A stretch of DNA of 64,000 nucleotides from Brachynemurus nebulosus (taxonomy: Eukaryota; Arthropoda; Insecta; Neuroptera; Myrmeleontidae): NCBI GenBank assembly GCA_035578155.1, contig JAPWDM010000001.1, positions 1,860,001 to 1,924,000 of the forward strand, given 5' to 3'. The position numbers and the translations under genes were made by a program. Of this stretch, positions 12,126-26,500 are shown one piece after another. The notes beneath the pieces were generated by a model. The model worked only from the letters and a program-made list of their open reading frames with translations. It was not told where the DNA came from and ran no database searches. The stretch's first letter is position 1. The number at the start of each line of letters is the position of its first letter.

Positions 12126-12599
12126 TAATACGTCAGTAGAAACCACTGATATAGAAAAAAGTGAATGTAACGCATTTTTTTTAACAAGAGGCCCAGAAAT
12201 ATTTCATAATATGATATTTTAGAATCAGTTTTAAGAATTTTTGTCATATTATTTAAGTTGGGGTTTAATGCGAAAAGATAGTATTTGTATTTTTTATTTC
12301 ATTTTTAAATTCTAAATCGATTAAAAAAACTAGCCATTAAGCTCCTGTCATTAAAATTGACCTGTACTAAATTATACTGAGTCACGAGAAATTATACCAA
12401 CTTAAATAAATAATATATCATCATATATCAGTAGTGTTTGTTAATGTTATCAAATTTTGTAGTAAAACAGATACGTTTCTTTCAGATAATCTGTAGTACG
12501 AACTTGTAATTTCGCGCAAGGTTTGTCATAAAAACATTTTGGTTAGCTTGAAAAAAATTATTAACTTGAAAGACTAACACATTCACTGCAAACTGCTGA

Positions 12600-12705
12600 A
12601 TGAGGTACAATAACACAGGCAACGTGTTTATCCATGCTTCTACACCGATTTATACATCTAACGACAATATACATGGATCCGAATATAGGAGCAGTGAACG
12701 TGTTT
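12600..12705. repeat. Diverged dispersed repeat, copy A
   Basis: Shares TATCCATGCT..CTACACC and AGCAGTGAACGTGT-like blocks, in the same order and spacing, with 14240-14340. Function and class unknown. Confidence 0.4.
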
Positions 12706-15660
12706 TTGTCACAATATCTCTGAAGGTTTTGTCGATCTATATTTGTCAAATACAACCGAAAATCAAATAAAGTTATTTGATAATAAGCAATCAATCTTCG
12801 AAACAATTGTTAAATATTTAATAAACGGATTTTATAAATTTTATTTATTATTACAAATATATGATGAGTGTATTTATTTTAATATTCTGATAAAACATTG
12901 ATTTGTATATTCCTGGCATGTTGGAAGTAAATTTGAAAATAAACTTCAGTGACGATGTAACTAGTGGAAGACAATTTCGACATATTTATTATATATTTTG
13001 GAAATCCAACTGTTTTATCAGAATATTATGTACATAAGACAGTATTTAATATTTGATATTTCTGATTCACTGTTAACTCATTAGATAGTTATTTCACAGC
13101 TATTTATATGATAGTCTCATTTACTATATTACGTAACCGAAAATTTTCCTTAAAAATTCGTATTGATGATGTAAAAAAAAAAAAATTAATACTGGTAAAT
13201 TAATTTAGAATTTTAAACTAATATAGAAAATATTCAGACGCAGTCCTTATAATTAGTACTTTTCGTCTATAGCTGTGTTCGTCTACAGCTAAATGTTTAT
13301 CCTTAATTAATTTACAACAAACACATTCAGATTCTCCATTTAAATCTTTGGAAGAGAAAAAGATAGAGAAGGCATATTGTCAGTATGACGTGTATTAAAG
13401 AAATGAAACCAAATATGACGCCATGTTGATTTATTTTTATCACTGTTTATCTTGATTTTACTTAGGTTAAGATAAAGTAAGGCACCAGTTTTAGAAAACA
13501 TGACTTTTATAAATGTTGTGAGAATACCAAATTGGAGATTTTGAAGCAAAATTGTCAAATACGTTTGTACTTAACATTTGCGCAGTAAACCCGATTTATT
13601 ACTTTGACAAAAAGGAACCGAAGCATTGAGATGGAACCACTTTCTAAAATAAACGAATCTACACACATAATTCAAATTACTTATTAGCAAAATAAAAAAT
13701 AATTTATTTACAAAACAAACACAATTTTGTTAAAATAAAATTAATTTTTAGCAACTAAAATTCAAGTCGTAACCTGGAAAAGATTAGGAAGGTATATTGT
13801 CACTTTCATCACATTTTTGCTAAATACATGTTGGTTATTATAGCGACTAAATTTTTTTCTTAATAAAACCGGTGTCACACTGTATCTACGTTTAACTTTT
13901 TTTTTTTCATTTTAAAGTGTTTTAAAAATTAAAATTTTTTAATTTATATTAAATATAAAGCAGAGTCGATTAAGATGTTTTGTTTATAAATTTACTCAAC
14001 CCCGGTAAGAGCCTTTTTACTTAATTTTGAGTAATAGTAAATTTAATATTTAACGGAGGGTGTGTGTATTATTTTAATTTTATGCACTTTTCAAAGGTGT
14101 ATCCAAATATTGTAATTAGATACAAGATAAACAGTTTTATACCTTCACAGCCACTTACTGAATGTGCAACTCCAAATATTCGATAATTGCATAAGTTCGT
14201 TCCAATATTTATAGGCGCCGGGAGCGCATTATGCTATGGCATGTTTTGTATCCATGCTCCCTACACCCATATGTGCACCTGATCCACAATTAGTGCGACT
14301 ATGATACGGGTCCGTGTATAGCAACAGTGAACGTGTCAATAACTTTGTAAATAATTGTCTTCTCTTCACTTACTATTTAACTCTGACCTTAGAACAATTC
14401 ATTTACGAAGACACAGTAAAATTTTCCAAATTATCATTTTAAACTACAAATTACAGTGTTGATGGATTATTTGAAAATAAAATTCCATTTTACAATATTA
14501 GTTTATTAAAAATATTTTCTTTATGAAAATAAGATTATTATTTCTCCATTTTTAATATTCTGTAAAAGTCATTTTAAATTTTGTTATCACAATATCAGTC
14601 TAATAATCATCTAGCAATGGTAAATTTGTACAACACTGGCAAATTTAATTAGTATTTAAATTCTACATTAAATATGAAACTTATTCTAATTATAAATCTA
14701 TTGGGCGGACAAATAAATACATTTTCAATTAACTTCTTTAAGCCGTTTGTACATGACCAATTAATATTGTCAATATAGAAAATAATTATATATAAATTTA
14801 TATAATGATTAATTATTTTTATCAGTAAATACTGACTGTATTATTGATCTTGTACAAACCGCTTAAAACAAAAAAGATTTTATTTACAGAAATATGTGAA
14901 CATTTTCTTGTTATTTTCTTTTGAAAAATTTTAAATACTGTTTTTGAATTCTGGAATGTTAGTTATGTCATAATAGTGTACTTCTGGTTATTCTGAAAAT
15001 AGCGATAATGGAATACAAGGAACAGATATGCGCTCCAAAGTTTTCGCTAATGGCGAGACCTGTAGCGATGTTTCTGGATTTGTCTAGGGTTTATTTAGTA
15101 ATACAATTACTTTGAAAATTATCTAAAATAAACGTTTTATAGATTTTAGAAATAGATTATTTAATTAATTTAAATAATAATTTTAGAATTAAGAGAGAAA
15201 ACATTATTTTAAATGAACTTCAAAATACAGTATGAATATTCTGAGAGTTGTCTTTTTCATAGTACTTGATCGAATACCTACCGCTATTCTAAATCGCGAC
15301 GAAACAATTCACTTAATAAAAAAAAAAATTCTCTGATAATCCTATTACTAAATAATGGAAATTGTAGTAGTTTTTACAAACATTCAAATATAGGTTTTCT
15401 TGAAAAAAAAGCTTGGAAATAATTTTTATTGGTGTCCCCTTTAGTATTTATTATATTTTACGAATAACAGTAATTTCAACTAACTCTCAGATTATTCATT
15501 TTATATTAAAATTTGAATAATCAAGATATAACGAATGATCTAAAATGGACGGAAAACTGAAATTTAAAATAAATATATACAATATTACAGTCGCCTCTTG
15601 ATTTTGTATCAATGCCGGGAGTTCAAACTAAAATATAATTAATTCAACTTGATTAGTTTT
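12706..15660. other. Intergenic DNA 3' of the RasGAP gene
   Basis: AT-rich sequence with no supportable gene. It holds the second copy of the dispersed repeat (about 14240-14340) and short homopolymer runs. Small open frames lack codon structure or known motifs. Confidence 0.5.
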
Positions 15661-15666
15661 AGTGTT

Positions 15667-15672
15667 TTTATT
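15667..15672 (-). terminator. Candidate polyadenylation signal of the RasGAP gene
   Basis: The first AATAAA on the minus strand downstream of the stop codon, 221 nt after it. Placement is plausible, but the genome is so AT-rich that the hexamer alone is weak evidence. Confidence 0.4.
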
Positions 15673-15892
15673 ATAAACACTAACTAAAATATTCCAGTAC
15701 ATGTTTTGCAACAAATACTTATACGCTTGATACATGTATGTCTAAGAATACACATATCAAAATTTTGATATTATCAAAAAACATTTAAATGTTCACATTT
15801 TTCTCAAAACATTATTAGTACTATTTAATAATAAAAAAAAATTGTACATGTGATTGAAGTTAAACTTCAAATAATTTTTTTTAGTACACCTA

Positions 15893-16169
15893 TTAACATT
15901 TTGTCGATTTAATAATCGTATCAATATCAGACAATACGGCATTATCGTTACCATCACTATTTGTGGTGGTTGTTGACTGATTTTCAAAATTAGGAGTACT
16001 TGAATTATATCTAAGTTTCAAAGTGCTTAAAGCGGATAATAAGCGATTGTTGGCAGCATCTAAAGCGGCAATTTGATGTTCTTGAGCTTCTATAACTCTC
16101 TGTTTATGTGACAGAGCTAACGACATTTTTTGTTGTTCTCTACGTAATTCTTCTTCAACACTAATCAAT
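15893..16169 (-). CDS. raskol: RasGAP last coding exon: C-terminal coiled coil
   Basis: 277 nt, about residues 1174-1265 plus TAA at 15895-15893. [19 protein letters not shown] and [20 protein letters not shown] match the conserved C-terminal coiled coil of SynGAP/DAB2IP proteins; a Thr/Asn-rich tail follows. It probably mediates multimerisation. The 5.5-kb upstream intron holds the plus-strand Helentron-like copy and several MITEs. Confidence 0.92.
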
Positions 16170-17506
16170 CTAGAAAGTGATATATATATTTAAATGTTTT
16201 TGTATTTAATAAATATATTTCAAAATATTTAAAGAATTACGTTAGGGATTTACTAGCAATAACTAAATATATGGACGATTATGGTGGTAATATGTGATTT
16301 AACGTAACAAAGTAACTTTGTGGCAGCCGAGTGCTGACATCTGTTGGTGACAGTAAAGTTGCTTTGTTGTGTACAATCATTTTATGATGGTAATGATTCG
16401 AATATGAAAACTACGTGCTAAATTTTAACTATTCCAAAAGTTGTCTAGATTATTCGTGCAACAACAACAGAAATATTTTTGTGAGGCCTTAAGTGAAAAA
16501 TTTTTGATTATCATGTCTTCAGCCCATTTATTCGCTATAAACATAATGGTGGCAAAATTCAATCAGCGTTAACTTCGGCGAAGCTTCTTTATTTAGAAAT
16601 ATCTCATTTTCTTGATTTTATAAAATGATTATTTAATAAAAGTATTGTAATATGTTACTTTAAAACGTCATAACAGATGTCAGCGTCAGACTGTAACAAA
16701 TAGAGTCCCTATAATAAATATAATAAATAGAGTCGTGACATGTCATCTATTTTCTGTCCAAAACAGAGCGGGAAGCTTCAAAATTAATTATCATATATTT
16801 GAGTAAATATTTTTAAGTACCTAATTATTGTTAATAAGTTACGAATTAATGAACAATTAAAAATTTTTAATTTAATTATTCTTCCTAGGTTAAACTAACG
16901 TAAAAGCCCCCATTATGGAACGGTATCTAATACTGGAACAGTTTTGACATTTACATATTAATGAAGTTATTTCTGAAAGAAACGTCTGATAACAAAAATT
17001 ATTATTAATAGAATGACTGTTTTTCAATTTAAATTCACCTCGCATTTAATGTTTCCTTACTTAAAGAAATAAATATGTAAATGTCAAAACTGTTCCAGTA
17101 TTAGATACCGTTCTATAATGGGGGCTTTTACGTTAAATGATTTTTGTTAATATTTAATTTATTTCCAATGTATTTTATACAAACATTGTCACGACTCTAT
17201 TTATTATAGGGACGCTAGTTGCAAATTATGTCATTTGGTCACCTTTCCATTTAAGCGACCCGTCCGACATATTCGATGCACAATAATAAAAACTTATACA
17301 GCAAATTTAAGAGCCCCTAACAGAGCTGGGGCATACAATATTTTGGATGGGGAGTCATAAATTTTATTGATTTATAAAAAAAAGTTCGTTTTATTGCAAT
17401 CTGAATTTTTAGTCGAATTTTTCCTTGAAAAAATTAGACTTATACAGCCTATACGATAAGAACGGCGAGAGGCGAGACTAGGGGGCGCTATCCGTGTTCG
17501 GACCCG

Positions 17507-17584
<78 letters not shown>

Positions 17585-20500
17585 CCACTACCTTTTAATA
17601 TGTGTAGGGCCCCCCATGGGAAGTTAAGAGCTGAAATTTGGTAAGTGAGGCTCATTCCGATGCACAACAATACTATCAAAGTGGGGTCAATATTTGGGCA
17701 AATTTTGGATCCGACCCAACCTTTAAGGGGGTGGTGAGGGGCGGAAAAGCAATAAAAATTTTCCAAACCGGTTGGAAATAATGTTTCGGTCAATTATCTA
17801 CAACATATACAAAATTCAGTTTCCTAGGATGATTTGGAGGGAGTAGGGGGGAAAAAACGATTTTCGCTGGATCTAACACGCCCCCAGCCCCCCAGAATTA
17901 ACATAGAGGGTTGAAATTTGGTGTGTTGATAGAGTTCGTACCGAGGTTGTGCTTTTTGGAGGTTTTAATATTTTACTCCCACCCCCCTCATTTTTAAGCT
18001 ACAATTTCATGATTTTTCGACGTTTTCGAAGTTTGTACCACTCGCACAGGTCGCTCAAATAAACCTAGAGGGCTGAAATTTTGTATTCGGATTGAGTTAG
18101 TATCAAGGGGGTGCCTTTGGGGGGTCTCAATTTTAACCCTTACCCCCACCATTTTTATACTAAAAAGAACATGATTTTTCTTGTTTTTTAACAGTTTCGT
18201 TCAGGTCAAAATCTCCCCAAATAAACCTAGAGGTCTGAAATTTTGTGTACAGGTTAAGTTAATAGCCAGCCACTGCTTTTTGGAAATTTCAACTGTTAAC
18301 CCTTACCCCTACGATTTTTATGCCAATATTTCCTTGATTTTTTTGCCTTTTTTCTAACACGTCTAGAGACTCTTTGAGTAAACGTAGAGGGCTGAAATTT
18401 TGTACATGTATTGAGTTAGTATCCAGTTGGTGCCTTTTAGGTATTCCACATTACTTTTCCCGCCACTTCTCCCATTTTTACATCGGAATTCAATGGTATT
18501 GTTAACTGTGTTTAAAATGCTTTATATTTATACTATAAGACAAGTAGGCGAGTATTAAATTTAAAAATTTAAAAAAATTTAACTTACTTTTATAACAAAT
18601 ACAATAAATACATATTAAGTAATTTAAAAATGTTATTAAAGTTAAAGCTAAAGTAGGAATTTTAGATTTTTATTATTTATAAAATAGAAATTTTGGATGT
18701 TTTTGGAAAGAAAAAGTATCTTCATAAAGGCCTTCCAGTTTACTATTTAATATTTAAAAATAAAACGCAAAGGCGATTGGCGGATAAGCATGGGTAGGAA
18801 TGTCCTCGTACGAATTGTGTTGGCTTTTATCCTGCTAATTGCTATCGAGATCAAATTGAAATTTACTAAGATTCAGCCCTTAAAAACTTAAAACCTTTTT
18901 TTAAAGCCCCGATCAGCCGGACACTCATCATCAGTTTTGAAACCACCAAAATGACAAATCGCTTGTAGACTTTCAATCACATTTCGCTTGTAGATTTTAA
19001 TACCGAAGATGAAGGGAAAAATTCGACTACCGTGATGGGGCCCCGCTGCTCACGGCGTTTTTTTCTATGTATTCCAATGTATTTTATTTATATGTATTCC
19101 AGAACAGATGTACATTTTTTTTTTAAATAATAATATTTACAGGCCCGTTCAAAATATTACATATTCCAACACTGTTATATTCTTATTATTGTGCATGGCT
19201 AATATTGGGGATGGCCAGATTAAAGGAAAAGGTGGCCAGATACTCCTTAAGTAACATTAGTTATGACGCTGTTTTCTTGAGTGAAATCACCTATTTTCAA
19301 GCAATTATATAAAAATGTATATAATTTGACGTAGCGAAGTATCACTTTTTGTTCTTTTAAATATCACCAGTTGGCACTGATTGGCTTTGCCAACACTATC
19401 CTCGTGGCGAAAATATTAAGACATCACTTTAACTAATTTTCGAGATCAGACATTATTTAAATTAATATAAAATAAATATAAGATTTCAAAAATAAATCAT
19501 AAATAATAAAAGTGTTGAGCTTTTAAGAACATCATTTTAACAGATACGCAAAATTTACTACCGAAAACACTGCGGTCCATAGAAGTTAGTTAGTATTTGC
19601 TTCTAATAAAACCCAGAAATAAAGAAATTTATCATATAAAGTTAGACAACTTGAGGAAAAGTCAAATAAAAGTAACGATAAATCAAAATTTTTACTAAAA
19701 ATTAATTACATAGTTCATAACATACTAAATTCACTAGCCGAAAAAATTACAGCCTTCTTTTAATTATATTCTTAACTTGGTTGAGATCCAGATTTTAATT
19801 AAATTTTACACAAAAATAATAGTAAAAAAAATTTGATTAGGAAGAACAAAACAAAAAGTTCTTTAGAACTTTAAAAATATTAATTACAATGGAAGAACAT
19901 TTAAACTAATTGGGTTAAAAAAAAACTAGTATTTCTTTAAATACAGTTTAGAATTATATGTCATACTTATTATATCAAAATAATGGGCATATTCTTCACA
20001 ACAAAACGTTATATGGGCAGATATATGATACTGATGTTTTTGAAGACCCCTGTTTTGGCCATTTGATTCCGATTATGTGGAAAAACTTATGTTAAAACAG
20101 GCCAGAAAATTATACATATTGATTTTTTGTTACTTTAAATTAAATGATAGATTTATTTTGTAATTTAAATTTTGATTTATAAGTAAAGTAATTTTTAAAA
20201 GGCGAATAAATGGAACTTCTTAACCCTTTCCAGTCCAAATTATTTGCTTTATAAGTAGAAAAAAGATATCAGTCGATATTTGATTCCGATTATGTGGAAA
20301 AACTTATGTTAAAACAGGTCAGAAAATTATATTGATTTTTTGTTACTTTAAATTAAATGATAGATTTATTTTGTAATTTAAATTTTGATTTATAAGTAAA
20401 GTAATTTTTAAAGGCGAATAAATGGAACTTTTTAACCCTTTCCATGCCAAATTATTTGCTTTATAAGTAAAAAAAAGATATCAGTCGACTTCATCTGTCT

Positions 20501-23500
20501 GTGAAAAACTATTGAAACTATTGTTTTGTGCATAAATAAAAAATTTTGATTTATCATATGACATCACTGAGTCGGAAAGGGTTAAACGATTTTTTTTTTA
20601 ATGAATTATTAAACTAATTATAATTAATATTCAGACCTGTGTATACTACATATGAACATAATCTTTTAAAATATTTGTCAAGTTACTACCTTTCGATAAA
20701 ATGACCCAATTAAAATTTTTTTAGGGTGTGACGGGAGAAATAAATACGTCACTTATAAAGTGACGTATTTATTTCTATTGTACACACGAAATTAATGAGT
20801 ATATTCGTTAACCTCATTACTTACTTCTAAATGACGTAGGCACATGCGCACACTAATTAAAAACTGCGCGGGAATTAACAGTACCACAGATTAGACAGAT
20901 TCAATGTAATACATACAAAATTGTCGCTCGTCTGGCACCTTTCGGTGGGACGTTACATGAGTTTTTACTCATTCGCTTACAACTTGTGTTAGGAATAACA
21001 TCGTATGTAGTGTCATTGTTTTTCTAATTAACTTTTTTAATTTAAATAGAAAAAATATGAAGTGTGTCGTATCTAAGTGTAAAAATTCCATTAAACAAAA
21101 AATACTCAAAATAAAGGGATATCTTTCTTTAGGCAAGTAAATATATTATATTTATTTTTTATTTTGTGTACAAACAATGATAGGTTTGTGTACAAACAAT
21201 GATAGGTTTATGTAGTAATGTGTTGCGAGTACCATAATCGTTTGGTGGGGACACCACTCTTATGTCATAGTTTGGCGACACTGGTTGGCCCGTATACGAA
21301 AGTACTTGTCCCTATGTATATCTGTGGACAGTACTAATTCCCGCCAATTCTCGCACAGTTTTTAATTAGTGTGCCTACATCATTTAGAAAGAAGTAATAA
21401 AGACAACGAATACACTAATTTTTAAAAAAAACTTTACATGCTTTTAAGCCGCATTTTTACCAATATCATACATTTACCCATATTCAGTTTTGTTATAAAA
21501 CGTTTCAAAATATTGGGAAGGAAAAAACATAAAAAAGCACAGCGCAACATATAAAAAAACTGTTATTGCTGATAGCGAAAAAAGTACTATTGCTTAAATT
21601 ATAAAAGAAAAATAAAGAATGCACTTTGATTTAATTAAAATTAAATAAACCTCCGAATATCACATAATTACTAGAATACATAAAATAAATATAAAAATAT
21701 AAAATAAAATAACTACAAACCTGCCAATTATCTCCTTCATTTTATTCTCACTTTCAATCGTGGCGAGATCCGGACTGGAATTTGCGAATTCTGTCCGTTC
21801 CAATTTCCGTCTCAATTCATCCACCGATGCCTGTAATCGTTCGATTTGTCGTTCATAATGTTCCACACTCTCTTTACGATTATCGTCCTTTCCAACGGTA
21901 CGAGTTTTTCGTTGGCGACCCGTTGTATGAAATTTTGGATTATCCTCGGAATCGCTTGAACTATTGGAAAGTTCACGTGCACTTTCCAAAGACAGTCTAC
22001 GATATAATTTTTCGTTGTAATGATTCGATTTTGCCGTGTCTTGAAAATTTCTATCGGAACTTTAAATAAAAAAAAAAAAAGAAAAATCAATATGGTATTC
22101 CGTTCAAAAAAACATTAATTTTCATCATATCTCGAAAATCAGAAGAGCTATAAAGCTCCTGGATACAGCAACTGATTGGCGTTACCAGTGGCTGTAACTC
22201 TTATCTTAACGGTTTTTTAATTAAGTTAATGGTACTATTCTCTGCTCTCAACACTTAATTCTAATTGAGGTAGATATAGGCTAACTTCAAAAATGCATCA
22301 CTGCTTGCATGAGGCAGAGTCAAAAGTTCAAAAACGCATTAGACGCATCACAACGAAAAATCAAAAGTTCATTTTTGCATTTGATGCGTCAAAACAATGC
22401 ATCAAGAAATTTGGTGATGCGTGTCCAAGATGCATGTCATGTGTATAATGTAGAATTATAACTACTTGCCATATTATGTAGGTATTAACACCAACAGGAA
22501 TAATTTCGAAAAACAAATTGTTGAAAAAGATGAATGTATTTACCTTTGATTAAAATTACTGCTATATTACCTATAGTCTATCACGCTAAATGATCTGTCT
22601 TATCTATAGCTAAATCAGAGGCTAAATGATGCCAATAGCCCGTTCAAAAACATCTAATGTGCATCAAATTTCAAGAGAGCATCAGCAGCGCATCATGTAG
22701 TATTAGACGCATCAGAAAAGTTATGATGCTGCATCGATGCGGTAAAGTTTACACTTTTGAAGTTACCCATATGCGCACAGGGCTGAATGAGACAAATGTC
22801 TAGGGCCCGGTTAAACTCTCGATTTGGAATATTTGAATAAAAAAATTGACAAAGAATTTAAAAATTCGTAAGCATGGGGTCCGCAATAAGGAAATGTCTA
22901 GAGTGAGTGAAAATTGGGACTGTCAATTTCCGCCTAGTTTTAAAATAGCGTGCGCGTGTGTAGACATCATTTCATCAAAGGGATGAGAGCACTGAATACA
23001 ACGAATAATTTAACTGTAATAAAAATACCATTTTAAAATGGCAACTCTCAAATCATTTATTTTGTGTTCGCTCCTTGCAGAATACTTTATGAGGAAAATG
23101 GGAGTACTGTATCCGATCGTAGCGCTTGTAGCGTATAAAAACTTCAATAAAGTAGTCTCGATATTCTGTCAAAAGTTTGTGAAATTTTTCTGATTTGTAA
23201 ACTGACTTAAAAATACGACCACAACAGCTGCGGTACTGTAAATAGCAAAAATACTGGCAAAAAAAGTTTTAGTTTTTTTTTTTTATTTTTTTTTGGTTTT
23301 ATAACAAATTTTTGAGTAAACAATACGTACAAAAAATTCCTAACTTAATGCAATTTTAAAAGAACAGTTTTTAGTTGTGTTTTCACCTGATGATGGCGTA
23401 ATGACCGAAATCGACTCGTGTTTGTACGATTTTTGTTGTGAAAAATGACAAAGCAACGATCCCATGTTTTTTAATGCAATTTATTCAAAATTTTTCTTTC

Positions 23501-26500
23501 ATCAAGTTTATCACAATATTTTAACAGACATATTTAAGCCCACTATACATCACTAAGCCTACAAAAATACGACTACAATTCGCTCCAAGCCGAAACTATA
23601 GCCACCTATATCAAGTTATTTGTCAGTTTATCAGAATGCCTTACTATCATAAATGAATAAAAAATATATTGAAAAACTGAAATTTGTTTAACAAGGGCCT
23701 TACATTGGCTCACTTTATCTTAAAAAAAAAACTTAAAATGAAATAGTTTTCAATAATTAACCAAGAAAAAGCATAATAGGTAATTTTTATGATATTTTTT
23801 TGAAAATTTCAAAATAAAGTGACGTTTGATAGTAGGGTTACCAATAATTTTTTTTTATTATTTTGTAAAAGCTGACAGTACTTGCTCTGAAAAATCAAAT
23901 AAGTATTCGCTTTAAAAAATCAAAAAAAGTATTTAAACAAAAAAGAACCTTTTCTTTAAAAAGTTGCAAATTATTTACAAACAGCGTCCGGATAAACTGA
24001 CACATTTATCCACTTTGAGTGTTGTAGTCGAATTTCGTATCGCCTCCAAGCAAAAGCTCATAGCGAATACGGCGCATAGTGTTGCGCACAGAGTAAATAA
24101 ATAATCTACAAAAATAGAAATTGATTACTTACTTGTAGCTGAGTTTTCCGAATTTACCATTAGCGTTATAACCATTACTCGACTCAAAATTAATTTTATT
24201 GTCAAACCGCTCATTTACAACCGGGTCATACTTCTTCGCCGCAATATATTCAACACTATTGTTCCTCGGTATATCATTCTTTTCCACACAATTTTGTTGC
24301 TTATTATCCTCACCGCCACATATTTTAATCGTTGTCGTCGGATTCCGATATGTAATCATCGGATTTGTGCGAGGTAATCGAGAATTGTTAAGTCTTCGTA
24401 ACGGTATATGCGTATCATCGTTAAAATAATTTTTCGAATTGTTTTTATACGAATCACCGGTCGCATTTCCATTATTTAAATGTTCATCAGAACTCACTCT
24501 ATCAAAACCAATTTTTGGCGTAAAGTTCATACTATATACAGGATTTGCGAACGCCAATGGTTGCATTTTTGACTGCGACTGTAATTTATATCGATTAAAG
24601 TCATACTTTTCGAAATTGTTGCCCCGTACAAAACGGATATTTTTGTCGTAATTTGTTTGATTATTATTTGTTAAATCGACGGGGCTACTGGATTGGCTAT
24701 AGGCGAAACTCTGATACCCTGAACTAGCTACATTTGATAATTGGCTAATGGACATATTTGACCCCTTATTGTTAATTACCTCTTCGTTCTCGTCGGCGTA
24801 TCGGAGCAGATCGGAGAGTTCTTCGAGGTTCGGATGGATTCCCTGTTTCTCTTGCAGGTCTTCGGTGCCTTCGTTGTAACTGGGAGGCATTATGAGATTG
24901 TTATGAGAACTATTTATTTTATTTTGAGAATGTCGTAGCGCTGGCGTGGGACTTTTACTGATAAATGCGGTGGCTGGTTCAACAATTAAACCGTCAACAA
25001 TACTCGGGTGAGTGGAGATATGTAAATTGTCGCCGTACGTGTTTCGGGGTAATGTAGCTGCGCGAACACCGAGCTTCGGCGATTTTCTTTTCAATGAATT
25101 ATTTACACATAGTTTATTTGGATCGAGCGTTGATACGTTATTCAGATAATTTTGTGAATCAGATTTTGAAACGAATTGATTAAAGCTCTGCGATTCGGTG
25201 AGATGTTGATTATAATTTTGCGATAAATGGGGATTACTTAAATTGATGTTGCTAGTTTTCAACGTAGAATCGTAAAATCTGAAAAATCAATGAAGAGAAT
25301 GAAGAGTTAAATTAATTGAGGAGGCATCATTCAAATACAGTAGATTTCGGTTATAACGACAATAAAGGCACTGGTAAATTTGGTTACAATATCTGAAAAT
25401 TGTTTTGTTTGTTAAATTAAAAATTAAAACTAGTACTAGTTCATGGAAAACTCACTAAGTCGCTCTAGAATTTTTCTCTGTGATGCATAACTTTTGAGAA
25501 AATCAACATGGAGATTTTTAAACTCCCATTTGAAGACACTAGATTCAGAGAAAAAAAATCGTAAGTTCTCTGTTTGTTTAGTCCGTAAATTATTTCAAAA
25601 ATTTGTAGATTTTCTAAATTTATTAAATATATTAAAAAATCTATCTGTTAGATGCACTGTTTATTTAACCTGCACCAATTTTATAAAAATTTATCAGTTG
25701 ATAAAGTTAAGCTGCATTATTGAATTGTTTTAAAACTTATTTTTTACCCTTTTTTCATAACTTTCGTTATTATTACATATTAGGTGATGGTCATATAAAA
25801 AAAATTACTTGTATGCTAGGTCAGTAACCAGTAGCACTCAAAATTTTTCTACCCAGTTATTTCAAAAATTTAAGGCTGAATTTCAAAAACAGGCTAAGCG
25901 CAAAAAAAAAGTTAGACCCGAAAACAAAAGCTAAGTGCCATTGTTAACAATCTAGACAGCATGTTAAAATTTCATTTCACAGCCTGTTTTTGAAGCCCAT
26001 TCTTCAATTATATACCTATTTGAAGTCTACTAGTTTTAATTTTTAACAATGAGGTATCTGACTAAATTTACGAAATTATTTTAAAATGCGCATATTTTAA
26101 AACTATTTAAAAACATTAATTATAAATTTCCCTCAAAATCAGCCCGAAAATGTTCAATAGTAGTTCAATCACATTCTCTAAAAATTGCCACGCTCGAGTT
26201 TTTTTATTTTTTCTGGTAATTTATAATTTCTATAGTTATTTTTGATTAGAGTAGATAACCCGTCGAAGTATAGAGAACCTGCCTGATCTTTGAATTACGA
26301 CACTAACGCGTATGGTGTCTATATTTAGCATTTTTTAAATGAAAGAGTTTAATTAATATAAGTAGGCTATTTTGAATTAAAAGTTTGTTATTTTTTTATG
26401 AAAAATGTCAAATTGCAAATAAAATTGTTATAAAAAGCGGTTTTCGAGATGTCCAAGTGACTGATTTATGTAATTCTTGTTACAAAAAAGGAAAATACTT

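Noticed and set aside
17488..17793. 101-residue frame, and its counterparts at 2527 and 58056
   Set aside because: They run through the (AT)n tract of the Helentron-like repeat and encode IYIYIY runs; repeat-derived.
21782..22069. 95-residue plus-strand frame
   Set aside because: Shadow of the coiled-coil exon on the minus strand, whose frame, splice sites and homology are clear.
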